Source of the DNA: Paraburkholderia elongata
Lineage (GTDB): Bacteria; Pseudomonadota; Gammaproteobacteria; Burkholderiales; Burkholderiaceae
DNA length: 64,000 nucleotides
Assembly (NCBI RefSeq): GCF_013177735.1
Contig: NZ_WOEZ01000126.1
Coordinates: 1-64,000 of the forward strand
Direction: 5' to 3'
In this document: in pieces, positions 1-7,970 of the stretch
Position numbering within the stretch: the first letter of the stretch is position 1
Layout: the number at the start of each line of letters is the position of its first letter
Notes under the pieces: generated by a model
Databases searched by the model: none
What the model was told of the DNA's origin: nothing
The model's input: the letters and a program-made list of their open reading frames with translations, nothing else
Made by a program: the position numbers and the translations under genes

Positions 1-890
1 ACGTGGTCGGTTTCCAGACCGAGGCGGACCGCCAGTCGTTCGTCGATTTTATCGAGCGCGGCCAGCACGGCACCTCGAGCGAAGACGGCATGGTGCACGC
101 CTACAACCGCTTCCTGAAAGTGGCGGCGTACCCGATCGGCATCTATCCGGACGTGATCGCCAAGGCCGCCGAGCAGTTCACCGACCGCAAGCCGGTGCGC
201 AGCCTGCGTGACGGCATGCGCGGGCGCAAGCTGATCATGAGCGTCGACCGGCTCGATTATTCGAAGGGGCTGGTGGAGCGCTTCCAGGCATTCGAACGGC
301 TGCTGCTGAGTGCACCGGGTTGGCACGGGCGCGTATCGCTGGTGCAGATCGCGCCGCCGACGCGCGCGGATGTGCAGACGTATCAGCGCATTCGTCAGAC
401 GCTGGAAGGCGAAGCGGGCCGCATCAACGGCCGTTTCGCGCAACTCGACTGGACGCCGATCCAGTACCTGAACCGCAAGTACGAGCGCAATCTGCTGATG
501 GCGCTGTTCCGTCAGTCGCAGGTCGGCTATGTGACGCCGCTGCGCGACGGGATGAACCTCGTCGCCAAGGAGTACGTCGCATCGCAGGATCCGGCTGATC
601 CGGGCGTACTCGTGTTGTCGCAATTTGCCGGGGCGGCCGAGCAACTGCCGGGGGCGCTGGTCGTCAATCCGTTCGATCTGTCGCAGATGGCCGAGGCGCT
701 GGAGCGCGCGCTGTCGATGCCGCTCGCCGAGCGCCAAGCGCGTCATGCGGACATGATGGCGCCGATGCGCGAGAACAATCTGTCGGTCTGGCGCGATACA
801 TTCCTGGGCGATCTGCGCAACGTCGCGACCGCCTCTTCGGTGACGGCCAAAGCGGTAAAGCTCGCTGACGTGACGGCATCGTCGTCGTAG
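1..890 (+). CDS. otsA: Trehalose-6-phosphate synthase, C-terminal part (5' end outside window)
   Basis: This cytosolic family GT20 glycosyltransferase joins UDP-glucose to glucose-6-phosphate, giving trehalose-6-phosphate for osmoprotection. The frame is open from the first base, so the start codon lies to the left; about 296 of the usual ~470 residues are visible. The nucleotide-sugar domain is recognisable from VDRLDYSKGL (about visible residues 81-90), the ARDV-like region after IAPPTRADVQTYQ, and the RDGMNLVAKEY loop (181-191), all hallmarks of OtsA. After the Rossmann fold comes a short Ala/Val-rich tail. A strong hairpin terminator follows about 85 bases downstream. Family assignment is secure. 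In many Burkholderiaceae otsA neighbours a GH15 gene or otsB, but the left neighbour cannot be seen here. Confidence 0.95.
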   Translation, partial: VVGFQTEADRQSFVDFIERGQHGTSSEDGMVHAYNRFLKVAAYPIGIYPDVIAKAAEQFTDRKPVRSLRDGMRGRKLIMSVDRLDYSKGLVERFQAFERLLLSAPGWHGRVSLVQIAPPTRADVQTYQRIRQTLEGEAGRINGRFAQLDWTPIQYLNRKYERNLLMALFRQSQVGYVTPLRDGMNLVAKEYVASQDPADPGVLVLSQFAGAAEQLPGALVVNPFDLSQMAEALERALSMPLAERQARHADMMAPMRENNLSVWRDTFLGDLRNVATASSVTAKAVKLADVTASSS

Positions 891-973
891 CCGTATCGGC
901 GGCGGCGCGGGTTCCTTCAAGAGCCGCGCGTGCTGGTCACGTCGAACTGATTGGAAGGTTGAAGCATTAAAAA

Positions 974-1009
974 GGGCGCGGATCGCGGCATGCGATTCGC
1001 GCTCTTGTT
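974..1009. terminator. Bidirectional rho-independent terminator between otsA and the MFS gene
   Basis: A 13-bp stem with two G-U pairs (974-986 with 992-1004) and a 5-base loop is followed by a T-rich run. It is preceded by an A-run, so it can stop both otsA from the left and the convergent MFS gene from the right. Confidence 0.75.
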
Positions 1010-1119
1010 GTATCTGGGTTCAAGCGGATAACCTGCTTACGCCGGTCGTGCTCATAGGCCTGCAACGTATTCCGGCAACAACGCACTCGAATCTGCAAGC
1101 GCCGAAGCCTGCCACACGC

Positions 1120-2541
1120 TCACGCCGCTTGCACATTCGCGCGCTGCATCACCCGCAACGTGCTGACCACGGCGGCAACCGCTGAAAAGCACGCGGCCAC
1201 ATACAGCACGATAGTCGGCCCATGCTGCGGCGCGATGCCGAAAATCAGCGCGACCAGCGCCGCGCCGAGCGTCTGTCCGGTCAGGCGCGCGGTGCCGAGC
1301 ATGCCGCTCGCGCCGCCGCTGCGCTCACGCGGCGCGGCGGACAACATGGTCCGATTGTTCGGCGACTGGAAGATCCCGAAGCCCGCGCCGCATAGCGCCA
1401 TGCGCCACGCGATCTGCATGGGCTCGGGATGTGCGCCGAGGGTGGCGAGCAGCAGCAGGCCGATCGTCATCGCAGCGAGTCCGACGCCGCCCAGCCAGCC
1501 TGACGACACCTTGTCCGACAGTACGCCGGCAATCGGCGCGGCGATGATGATCACTGCCGGCCACGGTGTTATCAGCAAGCCAGTCTCTACTTGCGAGAAA
1601 CCGAGCGTGTCCTGCAACAGAAACGGCAACGACACGAAGGCCAGCATCTGCGCGCAGAACGAACAGACCGAGGTGCCGATCGACAGGGCGAACACCGGAA
1701 TCCTCAGCAAATCGATCGGCAGCAGGGGCGCGGACTGGGTCAACTGACGGCGCACGAAGAAGTAGCCGATGACAACCGCGCCGAGTGCCTCTGCGACAAC
1801 CCAGCCGAAGTGCTCGCCATGACCCAGACCGTCGACGGCGAAAATCAGCAGGCCGAACACGGACGCGTTCATCACCGCGCTCAGGTAGTCATAGGGCGAA
1901 TCGTGCCCGGGATTCATCGGCAGCGCCTTGAAGCCGCCGACAATCGCCGCGATCCCGATCGGCACGTTGATCGCGAACAGCCACGGCCACGAGGCGACGG
2001 CGAGCACCCCGGAGGCGACCGTCGGCCCGACCGCGGACGACACCGCAACGACCATCGCGTTGATTGCAACGCCGCGCCCAAGCTGCGTGGGCGGATAGAT
2101 CATGCGCACGAGCGCGGCGTTCACGCTCATGATGCCCGCCGCGCCGAAGCCCTGGACCACGCGGGCGAGCGCGAGCGCCGGCAGCGAGGTGGACAACGCG
2201 CATCCGAACGACGCCACGGTGAACAGGATCAGCCCGGCCAGATAGATGCGCCGGTAACCGATGCGATCGCCGAGCGACGCGAGCGGCAGCAGTGAAATGG
2301 TGATGGCGAGCTGGTAAGCGTTGACGACCCAGATCGAGCCCGCTGCGCTCGCATGCAGATTGCGCGCGATGGTCGGCAGCGCCACGTTGGCGATCGCGCT
2401 GTCGAGCACCGCCAGCGTGAGGGCGAGGGCGATAACCAGCATCGCCCAGTAGCGTTGTGGAATCGGCAAGCCTTGTTCGGTGCTGTCCGCGAGCGGTGTG
2501 CCGGCGGCGAATGGGGCAGCCGAGGCGGCATCGGCCGGCAT
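1120..2541 (-). CDS. MFS drug/metabolite exporter, DHA2 (EmrB/QacA-like) family
   Basis: This inner-membrane proton antiporter is of the 14-helix DHA2 type and probably exports drugs or toxic metabolites. The first helix ends in the DHA2 signature LDSAIANVALPTIA, followed by WVVNAYQL and the loop motif GDRIGYRR. Further hydrophobic helices run to the C-terminus, about 473 residues in all. The start at 2541 is chosen because AAGGA lies 7 bases upstream. An ATG 33 bases earlier (2574) is possible, and the longer open frame beyond it has no hydrophobic or conserved content. A YbhB-type gene lies upstream on the same strand with a strong hairpin between them, so co-transcription is doubtful. The substrate cannot be told from sequence. 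Confidence 0.88.
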   Translation of the reverse strand: MPADAASAAPFAAGTPLADSTEQGLPIPQRYWAMLVIALALTLAVLDSAIANVALPTIARNLHASAAGSIWVVNAYQLAITISLLPLASLGDRIGYRRIYLAGLILFTVASFGCALSTSLPALALARVVQGFGAAGIMSVNAALVRMIYPPTQLGRGVAINAMVVAVSSAVGPTVASGVLAVASWPWLFAINVPIGIAAIVGGFKALPMNPGHDSPYDYLSAVMNASVFGLLIFAVDGLGHGEHFGWVVAEALGAVVIGYFFVRRQLTQSAPLLPIDLLRIPVFALSIGTSVCSFCAQMLAFVSLPFLLQDTLGFSQVETGLLITPWPAVIIIAAPIAGVLSDKVSSGWLGGVGLAAMTIGLLLLATLGAHPEPMQIAWRMALCGAGFGIFQSPNNRTMLSAAPRERSGGASGMLGTARLTGQTLGAALVALIFGIAPQHGPTIVLYVAACFSAVAAVVSTLRVMQRANVQAA

Positions 2542-2693
2542 CGAACTGTCCTTGCGCGATGGTTGTGCGTGCATCGTTCTTCTGGATTTGGAGTGGGGCG
2601 GCTTATCGACCCTGCGACCGTGCGACCTTGCGACCCGGCGATGAACCACGCGCGCTACGTGCCGCCCTGGAAAGACAAGACGGCACGCAGCGA

Positions 2694-2726
2694 CGATGCC
2701 GGCGCTGCAACAGCGCACCGGCATCG
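2694..2726 (-). terminator. Long intergenic hairpin after the YbhB-type gene
   Basis: Outer arms of 9 bp (2694-2702 with 2718-2726) enclose an inner 5-bp stem (2703-2707 with 2711-2715) with a CAA loop and a 2-base bulge. No clean T-tract follows on either strand, so it may be a rho-independent stop of modest strength or an mRNA-stabilising hairpin. Confidence 0.4.
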
Positions 2727-2737
2727 CGTCTTACGCA

Positions 2738-3241
2738 TTATTTGAGTTCGTACAGACCGGTGTGGGTGGTCGAGTCGAGTTCGTTCAGATGCGTCATGAA
2801 ACGCGCCACCGCATTAGTGGTGTCCGCGTTGATCGGCAGGTGCGGCACCTTCAGCGCATGCAAGCGGAAGATGTAGCGATGCGTCCGGTCGCCACGCGGC
2901 GGCGCGGCACCCCCGAAGCCGACCGTGCCGTAGTCGTTCCGTACCTGCAGTGCGCCTTGCGGCAGCAGCGAACCATCGTCCTTGCCGGCGTTGCGCGGCA
3001 GTGAGCGGACGTCAGCCGGAATGTTGACCACAACCCAGTGCCAGAAACCACTGCCGGTGGGCGCGTCGGGATCGTGAACGGTGAGCGCGAAGCTTTGGGT
3101 GTCGGCCGGCGGCGCATCCCACTGCAACGAGGGCGAGATGTTCTCGCCGTCTACACCGAAGGCCTTGTCGTGATATTCGTGGGCTTTCGGCATAAAGCCG
3201 TTGGCGGGGAAATCGTCGGACCAGAGACGGAAATCAGCCAT
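2738..3241 (-). CDS. YbhB/YbcL family (Raf kinase inhibitor-like / PEBP) protein
   Basis: This 167-residue protein belongs to the bacterial phosphatidylethanolamine-binding-protein fold. Members bind small anionic ligands and their physiological role in bacteria is unsettled. Diagnostic stretches are the ligand-pocket motif HDPDAPTGSGFWHWVVVNIP (about residues 57-76), NDYGTVGFGGAAPPRGDRTHRY, and the C-terminal LYELK. Length matches YbhB (~160). The start at 3241 is fixed by GGGAGG 6 bases upstream; the longer open frame upstream is unlike the family. No signal peptide is seen, so it should be cytosolic. It stands ahead of the MFS gene on the same strand but with 196 bases and a hairpin between. 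Confidence 0.92.
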   Translation of the reverse strand: MADFRLWSDDFPANGFMPKAHEYHDKAFGVDGENISPSLQWDAPPADTQSFALTVHDPDAPTGSGFWHWVVVNIPADVRSLPRNAGKDDGSLLPQGALQVRNDYGTVGFGGAAPPRGDRTHRYIFRLHALKVPHLPINADTTNAVARFMTHLNELDSTTHTGLYELK

Positions 3242-3456
3242 CGTGTGCCTCCCTTCTTGAGTGTTCTGGGATGGTCGGGGCGTGCTTTCTTGCTGCCGGC
3301 GTGCCATTGAGTTGCTGGCAGGGTGTGGGTCACTTGTTGCCGGCTTACTGCCCGATTTCTGCAAGTTCGGCTCGCAAAAATGCCCCGAGCTAGCCAATCG
3401 AGTGTATCACCAGCGGCTTCCAGATTCGTTCGAACCGAGCAGGCTACAAGCAGCTT

Positions 3457-3903
3457 TCAGCCGCGTTCCTCGAAGCGCGGCGCATCGCTCTTCAACCACT
3501 CGACGAGCCGCTGCAACACGCCCTCGATATCGCGATTCGCTCCACGCAAAGCACATTCCCATACCACCCCGACGCGCCAGCCGCTCGCGAGCAACGCCGC
3601 CTGAACCTTGTCGTCGTTGCTGCGATTGCGGCCGATCTTGTCGCGCCAGAACTCCGGTCGCGTTTGCGGCCATTTGAAAAGATGACAGTCGTGACCGTGC
3701 CAGAAACAGCCGTGTACCAGTACGACCGCGCGGTAGCGCGGCAGCACGATGTCAGGGCGGCCCGGCAGGTCGCGCGCGTCCAAACGGAAGCGAAAGCCCT
3801 GGCCGTGCAGCAGGCTGCGGATCAGGATTTCCGGTTTGGTGTTGCGGCCGCGAATGCCGGACATCATCCGGCTGCGCGTTGCGCTGTCGACGATATCGAC
3901 CAT
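3457..3903 (-). CDS. vsr: Very short patch repair endonuclease
   Basis: Vsr nicks 5' of the T in T:G mismatches that arise when 5-methylcytosine deaminates inside Dcm-type sites, starting short-patch repair with DNA polymerase I. The 148-residue protein keeps the catalytic Asp51 (in GRPDIVLPRY), His64, Cys66, His69 and Cys73 of the HGCFWHGHDC segment, which in E. coli Vsr carries the catalytic His69 and zinc ligands. The N-terminus SRMMSGIRGRNTKPE is the family's DNA-intercalating and start region. Length is normal (E. coli 156). It lies 30 bases downstream of the dcm-like gene on the same strand and is probably co-transcribed, the classical arrangement for keeping methylated C from mutating. 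Confidence 0.95.
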   Translation of the reverse strand: MVDIVDSATRSRMMSGIRGRNTKPEILIRSLLHGQGFRFRLDARDLPGRPDIVLPRYRAVVLVHGCFWHGHDCHLFKWPQTRPEFWRDKIGRNRSNDDKVQAALLASGWRVGVVWECALRGANRDIEGVLQRLVEWLKSDAPRFEERG

Positions 3904-3933
3904 CGCTAGCGCCTGGATAACGGATCAGGCCGC

Positions 3934-5217
3934 TCAGGAATAGAGCGAAAGGGCTTGCTTCGAACCATTGTGCGTTTCCTCGGCGAGCAGGGTTTGCACG
4001 TGCGGCAGTATGATGCGCGCCACTTCCCGCATCACCGGCATGACGACGCTGTTGCCGAATTGCCGGTAAGCCTGCGTGTCGCTGACCGGAATCCTGAAGG
4101 TATCGGGAAAGCCCATCAGCCGGGCGCATTCGCGCGGTGTGAGGCGCCGCGGCCGCAATTGCTCGCCCTGATAGACCAGAATTTCGCTCCCGTCCTTGTG
4201 ATAACGCGCGGAGAGCGTGCGCGTGACGCTGTCAGGATAAGCCATGCCGAAGCCGAAGCCATTCCCCGCTGCGCGATGCTTCGCCGCGTAGTTTTGCAAA
4301 TAGGTCCAGAGATTCGGCGTGAGCGTGTACTTCGGTTGCACGCGTTTGCCGGCGTGGTCGAAGAAGCGATCGTGGTCCCACGGCAGCACCGGTTCGCTGC
4401 CGTCGGTGCGATGCAGGATCGAGCCGAGGCGCGGGCCGCTTTCCGGCAGACGCAGATCGTCCCAGGAAAACGACGTTTTGCCGCGAAAGCCGACGATGAT
4501 GATGCGCTCCCGGTGTTGCGGCGTGAAATGCTGGCCGTCGACCACGCGGTAGTGCACTTCATAGCCGAGCTCGTCGCGCAGGGTCTGCAGGATCACGTCG
4601 AAGGTGCGGCCTTTATCGTGCGAGAGCAGATTCTTCACGTTCTCCAGCAGGAAAGCGGCAGGGCGCTTCGCCGCGATGATCCGCGCGACGTCGAAAAACA
4701 GTGTGCCTTGCGTCGTGCACTCGAATCCGTGCGGGCGGCCCAGTGCGTTCTTCTTGCTGACGCCGGCGATCGAGAACGGCTGGCACGGAAAGCCGCCGAG
4801 CAGCACGTCGTGGCTCGGCACTTCTTCGGCGGGAAACGAAACGATGTCGCCGATCAGCGCGTGTTCGGCGTCGGCTGGGTAGTTCTCGCGATAGGTTTTA
4901 GTGGAGAAATCGTTCCACTCGCTCGTGAATACGCAGTCGCCGCCGTGCTCCTCGAAACCCATGCGAATGCCGCCGATTCCGGCGAACAGATCGATAAAGC
5001 GGAACTGGGCGCCGCCCGTAGCCGTGCCGGCCTTCGCCCGGTCGCTGTTGTGCAGCAGATCGCGCAAGGCCGGTTCGAGCATGGACGGGCACGGCGTTTC
5101 GCCTTTTTCCCAGCGGCGTACCGTCTTGATGTCCTTACCGACGTGCGCTGCGATTTCGCGTTGGGTAAAGCGGGTGCGCGCTTGTCTAAGCAGATCGAGC
5201 GGTGCGGCGAGGGTCAC
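3934..5217 (-). CDS. dcm: DNA (cytosine-5-)-methyltransferase, Dcm-like, with N-terminal helix-turn-helix
   Basis: This enzyme methylates the C5 position of cytosine in duplex DNA using S-adenosylmethionine. Motif I FAGIGG (about 78-83), motif IV GGFPCQPFS with catalytic Cys145, motif VI ENV (192-194), motif VIII QHRERIIIVGF and motif X QFGNSVVMPV are all intact in 427 residues. The stretch AGVSKKNALGR...TQGTLFFDVARII closely resembles E. coli Dcm, so CCWGG is the likely target by inference. Residues 1-55 form a helix-turn-helix (TQREIAAHVGKDIKTVRRWE), which may let the enzyme bind its own promoter as seen in some type II methylases. No cognate restriction enzyme is visible nearby; vsr follows directly. 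It is therefore probably a solitary epigenetic/defence methylase. Confidence 0.95.
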   Translation of the reverse strand: MTLAAPLDLLRQARTRFTQREIAAHVGKDIKTVRRWEKGETPCPSMLEPALRDLLHNSDRAKAGTATGGAQFRFIDLFAGIGGIRMGFEEHGGDCVFTSEWNDFSTKTYRENYPADAEHALIGDIVSFPAEEVPSHDVLLGGFPCQPFSIAGVSKKNALGRPHGFECTTQGTLFFDVARIIAAKRPAAFLLENVKNLLSHDKGRTFDVILQTLRDELGYEVHYRVVDGQHFTPQHRERIIIVGFRGKTSFSWDDLRLPESGPRLGSILHRTDGSEPVLPWDHDRFFDHAGKRVQPKYTLTPNLWTYLQNYAAKHRAAGNGFGFGMAYPDSVTRTLSARYHKDGSEILVYQGEQLRPRRLTPRECARLMGFPDTFRIPVSDTQAYRQFGNSVVMPVMREVARIILPHVQTLLAEETHNGSKQALSLYS

Positions 5218-5400
5218 GGAAGTCCTTGCTGGGAATTTTTGCGGACATTATGACCCAAGGTCGTCCCTTTTTCCTATTTTCGCCGACAAAGAGCAGAAAG
5301 TTTCCGGCAACGCAAAGACCGCTTTCGCCTAAACGTGACTGTCACAGTTGGACGTGTAGGCTTGTGGCGTGACGCGAATTCCCCGCGTTGCGACGTGTTC

Positions 5401-5430
5401 AGGCCGCGACAAGGTTCGCGGCCTTTTTTT
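5401..5430 (+). terminator. Rho-independent terminator on the plus strand with no gene in front of it
   Basis: A perfect 9-bp stem (5401-5409 with 5416-5424), 6-base loop and a run of seven T. The flanking genes are both on the minus strand, so no annotated gene uses it. It may end a small RNA that starts somewhere in 5230-5380. Confidence 0.75.
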
Positions 5431-5489
5431 AGCGGGGAGGAGGTCGGACTGGCCGGCGCGGAAGGCCGGCCATCAGGGCTTGCGGCGTG

Positions 5490-5816
5490 TCAGATATGAC
5501 GGTCGGCGGCTACGAGGTGTAGCGGCTCGGGGAGCGCGGCTGCTGCCGGAGCCGGCTCAGCCCATACTGGCTGGGGATTGGCTTCGAACTGGTCGATCTG
5601 CAGCAGGAGGCTGTCGACCCCGCACAGTTGCGCATGGGACAGGTGGCCGGTGTCGAGCAACTGGTGCAGACGCTTGCGCCAATAGGCGGGGGGCAGAATC
5701 GGGCCGCCCAGATCGCCATGTAAGGACGGCCGCATTACACGCCCGATATGCGCGATGTCCTGGTCGATCAGCGCCGCCTGGGATGACCCCGTCAGCGTAG
5801 TGAGTGTGCGTTCCAT
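5490..5816 (-). CDS. Hypothetical protein, 108 residues
   Basis: I do not recognise this protein. The start is well supported, with GGAGG followed by GGCT before the ATG at 5816. It has no signal peptide or membrane segment. The N-terminal 75 residues are mixed and helix-prone (IGRVMRPSLHGDLGGPILPPAYWRKRLHQLLDTGHLSHAQLCGVDSLL would fit a small helical domain), and the C-terminal 30 residues are Ala/Pro-rich and probably disordered. It stands alone between dcm and a small plus-strand gene, with about 270 bases to dcm. The good ribosome site and Burkholderia-like codon use suggest it is real; function is unknown. Confidence 0.6.
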   Translation of the reverse strand: MERTLTTLTGSSQAALIDQDIAHIGRVMRPSLHGDLGGPILPPAYWRKRLHQLLDTGHLSHAQLCGVDSLLLQIDQFEANPQPVWAEPAPAAAALPEPLHLVAADRHI

Positions 5817-6054
5817 AGCCCCTCCATGGCACCTTTACGGCAAGCGGTGGTGGGACTTTAGGGCTTTTTGAAATATTTTTCGCGGCCGGCTTCATCGGAC
5901 AAAACGGGCTGGCACGGGCACAACTTGAAGGGAAAAGGAAACGGCGCTTCGGCGCTTTCTTTCGCCTGGGAGTAACCCGGGTTCGGCGCCGCGGACGCTC
6001 CGCGCACCGTGCGCCCACTTTAGACTTGGCGCATCCAATATGGAGGAGGCGCCC

Positions 6055-6276
6055 ATGACACCCGAAAAAATGCTTTCGATGTTCGAGCGGCAGTATCTGG
6101 AGGGCAAAGTGCCCGTCGACCTCGAAACCACCTGTGCGAGTTACGCCACCTGGCTGGCTGCGGCGTGGGAGCAACTCGATGGCGAGCAGAAGACGTTGCT
6201 GCAGACGGTCGGCGCGACGCTGTGGCGCGACGGGTATAACCTGCGCGCCGGTACGGCGACCAAGGACTTGTGGTGA
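6055..6276 (+). CDS. Small hypothetical protein, 73 residues
   Basis: I do not recognise this protein. The start at 6055 is picked because GGAGGAGG lies 6 bases upstream; an ATG at 6040 would place the ribosome site inside the gene. The product is acidic and helical in look (MTPEKMLSMFERQYLEGKVP, then a Trp-rich middle with TWLAAAWEQL), with no signal peptide or membrane helix. It might be a small cytosolic regulator or adaptor, but nothing in the sequence proves it. It is separated from both neighbours and probably has its own promoter. Confidence 0.6.
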   Translation: MTPEKMLSMFERQYLEGKVPVDLETTCASYATWLAAAWEQLDGEQKTLLQTVGATLWRDGYNLRAGTATKDLW

Positions 6277-6491
6277 GCCTTGGTGCCTTCGCGCGGTTAG
6301 ACGGTAGGGAAGAGCGCTGAGTGGCCATGCTTGCGTTGGGGTGTTTTGAGGCGAGCTCGTACGCGTTGTGCTGAGTCGGTTTATATTTGGCGGTCGCGCG
6401 TTCGAGTCTTTCTTTTCGGCCATCTGGCCGATCGCAGATTCCCGATTCCGATTTCCAGCCGCAGCTCTCGCACAAGGGTTACACCATCACC

Positions 6492-7199
6492 ATGACCGAT
6501 CTCTCCGCCTTCCCGATCACCAAGAAATGGCCTGCCGAGCATCCGGACCGGATCCAGCTGTATTCGCTGCCGACGCCCAATGGCGTGAAGGTGTCGATCA
6601 TGCTCGAAGAGACCGGTCTGCCCTATGAACCGCACCTCGTGCGCTTCGATGCGAACGATCAGATGTCGGCGCCGTTTCTGTCGCTGAATCCGAACAACAA
6701 GATTCCGGCGATCATCGATCCGAATGGCCCTGACGGCAAACCGCTGCCGCTGTTCGAATCCGGCGCGATTCTGATCTACCTGGCGGAGAAGACGGGCAAA
6801 TTGATTCCGCAGGATGCCGCCGGCCGTTATGAAGCGATCCAGTGGGTGATGTTCCAGATGGGCGGCATCGGCCCGATGTTTGGCCAGGTGGGTTTCTTCC
6901 ACAAGTTCGCCGGCAAGGAATACGAAGACAAACGTCCGCGCGACCGCTATATCGCCGAGTCGAAGCGGCTGCTTGCGGTGTTGGATCAGCAGCTCGAAGG
7001 GCGTGACTGGATCTTGGGCGATGCGTACTCGATCGCCGATATCGCGACCTTCCCGTGGGTGCGCAATCTGATCGGCTTCTACGAAGCAGGGCATCTGGTC
7101 GGGATCGAAGACTTTCCGAATGTGAAGCGGGCGCTGGCGGCGTTCGTTGCGCGTCCGGCGGTAGCGAAGGGATTGGAGATTCCGAAGCGGCCGTCCTGA
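6492..7199 (+). CDS. Glutathione S-transferase family protein, YfcG/nu-class-like
   Basis: This 235-residue cytosolic protein has the two-domain GST layout. The N-terminal thioredoxin-like domain contains PTPNGVKVSIMLEE, the cis-Pro region NNKIPAIIDP and the glutathione-binding FESGAILIYLAEKTG, a pattern characteristic of YfcG/YghU-type enzymes that act as disulfide-bond oxidoreductases with glutathione. An all-helical domain follows, with GDAYSIADIATFPWV, the usual folding motif. Start 6492 fits the family; the preceding sequence has no strong ribosome site and the longer upstream frame is not conserved-looking. It appears monocistronic. The exact substrate (peroxide, disulfide or xenobiotic) cannot be told. 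Confidence 0.92.
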   Translation: MTDLSAFPITKKWPAEHPDRIQLYSLPTPNGVKVSIMLEETGLPYEPHLVRFDANDQMSAPFLSLNPNNKIPAIIDPNGPDGKPLPLFESGAILIYLAEKTGKLIPQDAAGRYEAIQWVMFQMGGIGPMFGQVGFFHKFAGKEYEDKRPRDRYIAESKRLLAVLDQQLEGRDWILGDAYSIADIATFPWVRNLIGFYEAGHLVGIEDFPNVKRALAAFVARPAVAKGLEIPKRPS

Positions 7200-7526
7200 T
7201 GGGTTAGTGCGGCCGGGGGCGTCGATCGTCTCCGGCCGTCGTTCCCTTCGGTTCGCGCGTTCTGCGTGGACCACCTGTTCCCTCTCCCGATCATCTTCCT
7301 CGGACTTAAAGCAACTTCAAGTTCATTCCGCTGATGTTTCATCAGTGGTTGCACCCGCAACTATCGTCCCCTCGCGTGAGCGCTATTTTCGAGCGCTGGA
7401 CGATCAGTGCCTTTTTATAGCTTCCCGGTCATTGATGCTGATTTTTGCGGCATCGAGAATCTGCCCGTCGACGTCGCTTTATCTGCGGCACTCACAACAA
7501 GACGACAGCATTCCGGGAGACACGCG
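7200..7526 (+). promoter_or_regulatory. Leader region before the molybdenum hydroxylase operon
   Basis: No gene is seen here. An inverted repeat CTGATG-TTT-CATCAG (7331-7345) and a repeated palindromic hexamer AGCGCT (about 7379-7400) could be regulator sites for the operon that starts at 7527. A Shine-Dalgarno-like GGGAGA precedes the ATG. No convincing -35/-10 pair was found by eye. Confidence 0.3.
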
Positions 7527-7970
7527 ATGCAATTTGAACTCAACGGTCGGCCTTTCTCATTCGATGGAGAGTCGGACACGCCGCTGCTATGGGTGATCCG
7601 CGAGCATGCCATGCTGACCGGCACGAAGTACGGCTGCGGGATCGGTGCATGCGGCGCATGCACCGTGCATCTGGAAGGCGAAGCGGTGCGCTCGTGCGTG
7701 ATGCCGGTCTCGGCCGCGGCGGGCAAATCGATCCGCACGATCGAGGCTTTGTCGCCCGACGGGGCGCATCCGGTGCAACGCGCATGGGTTGCGAAAGACG
7801 TGCCGCAATGCGGCTACTGTCAGTCTGGCATGGTGATGGCCGTTGCCGCGCTGCTCGCGCAGCATTCTAAACCGACCGACGCACAAATCGATCAGTCGAT
7901 CACCAATTTGTGCCGCTGCGCGACCTATCAACGTATCCGCGAGGCTATCCATGTCGCAGCGGAACACTGA
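7527..7970 (+). CDS. (2Fe-2S)-binding small subunit of a xanthine-dehydrogenase-family molybdenum hydroxylase
   Basis: This is the electron-transfer subunit of a two-subunit molybdenum hydroxylase of the isoquinoline 1-oxidoreductase / aldehyde oxidoreductase group. In 147 residues it carries the plant-type ferredoxin cluster motif GTKYGCGIGACGACTVHL with a fourth Cys in VRSC, and the second helical cluster motif CGYCQSGM...NLCRCATY. Length is typical of IorA (~152). The start at 7527 follows GGGAGA. It overlaps the large-subunit gene by 20 bases, which implies translational coupling. It passes electrons from the molybdenum centre to an outside acceptor, probably the cytochrome c encoded third in the cluster. 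Substrate is unknown; N-heterocycles or aldehydes are typical. Confidence 0.93.
   Translation: MQFELNGRPFSFDGESDTPLLWVIREHAMLTGTKYGCGIGACGACTVHLEGEAVRSCVMPVSAAAGKSIRTIEALSPDGAHPVQRAWVAKDVPQCGYCQSGMVMAVAALLAQHSKPTDAQIDQSITNLCRCATYQRIREAIHVAAEH

Noticed and set aside
3955..5253. Open frame of 432 codons on the plus strand opposite dcm
   Set aside because: It mirrors the methylase gene in a GC-rich genome and has no recognisable motif; the minus strand has all methylase motifs.
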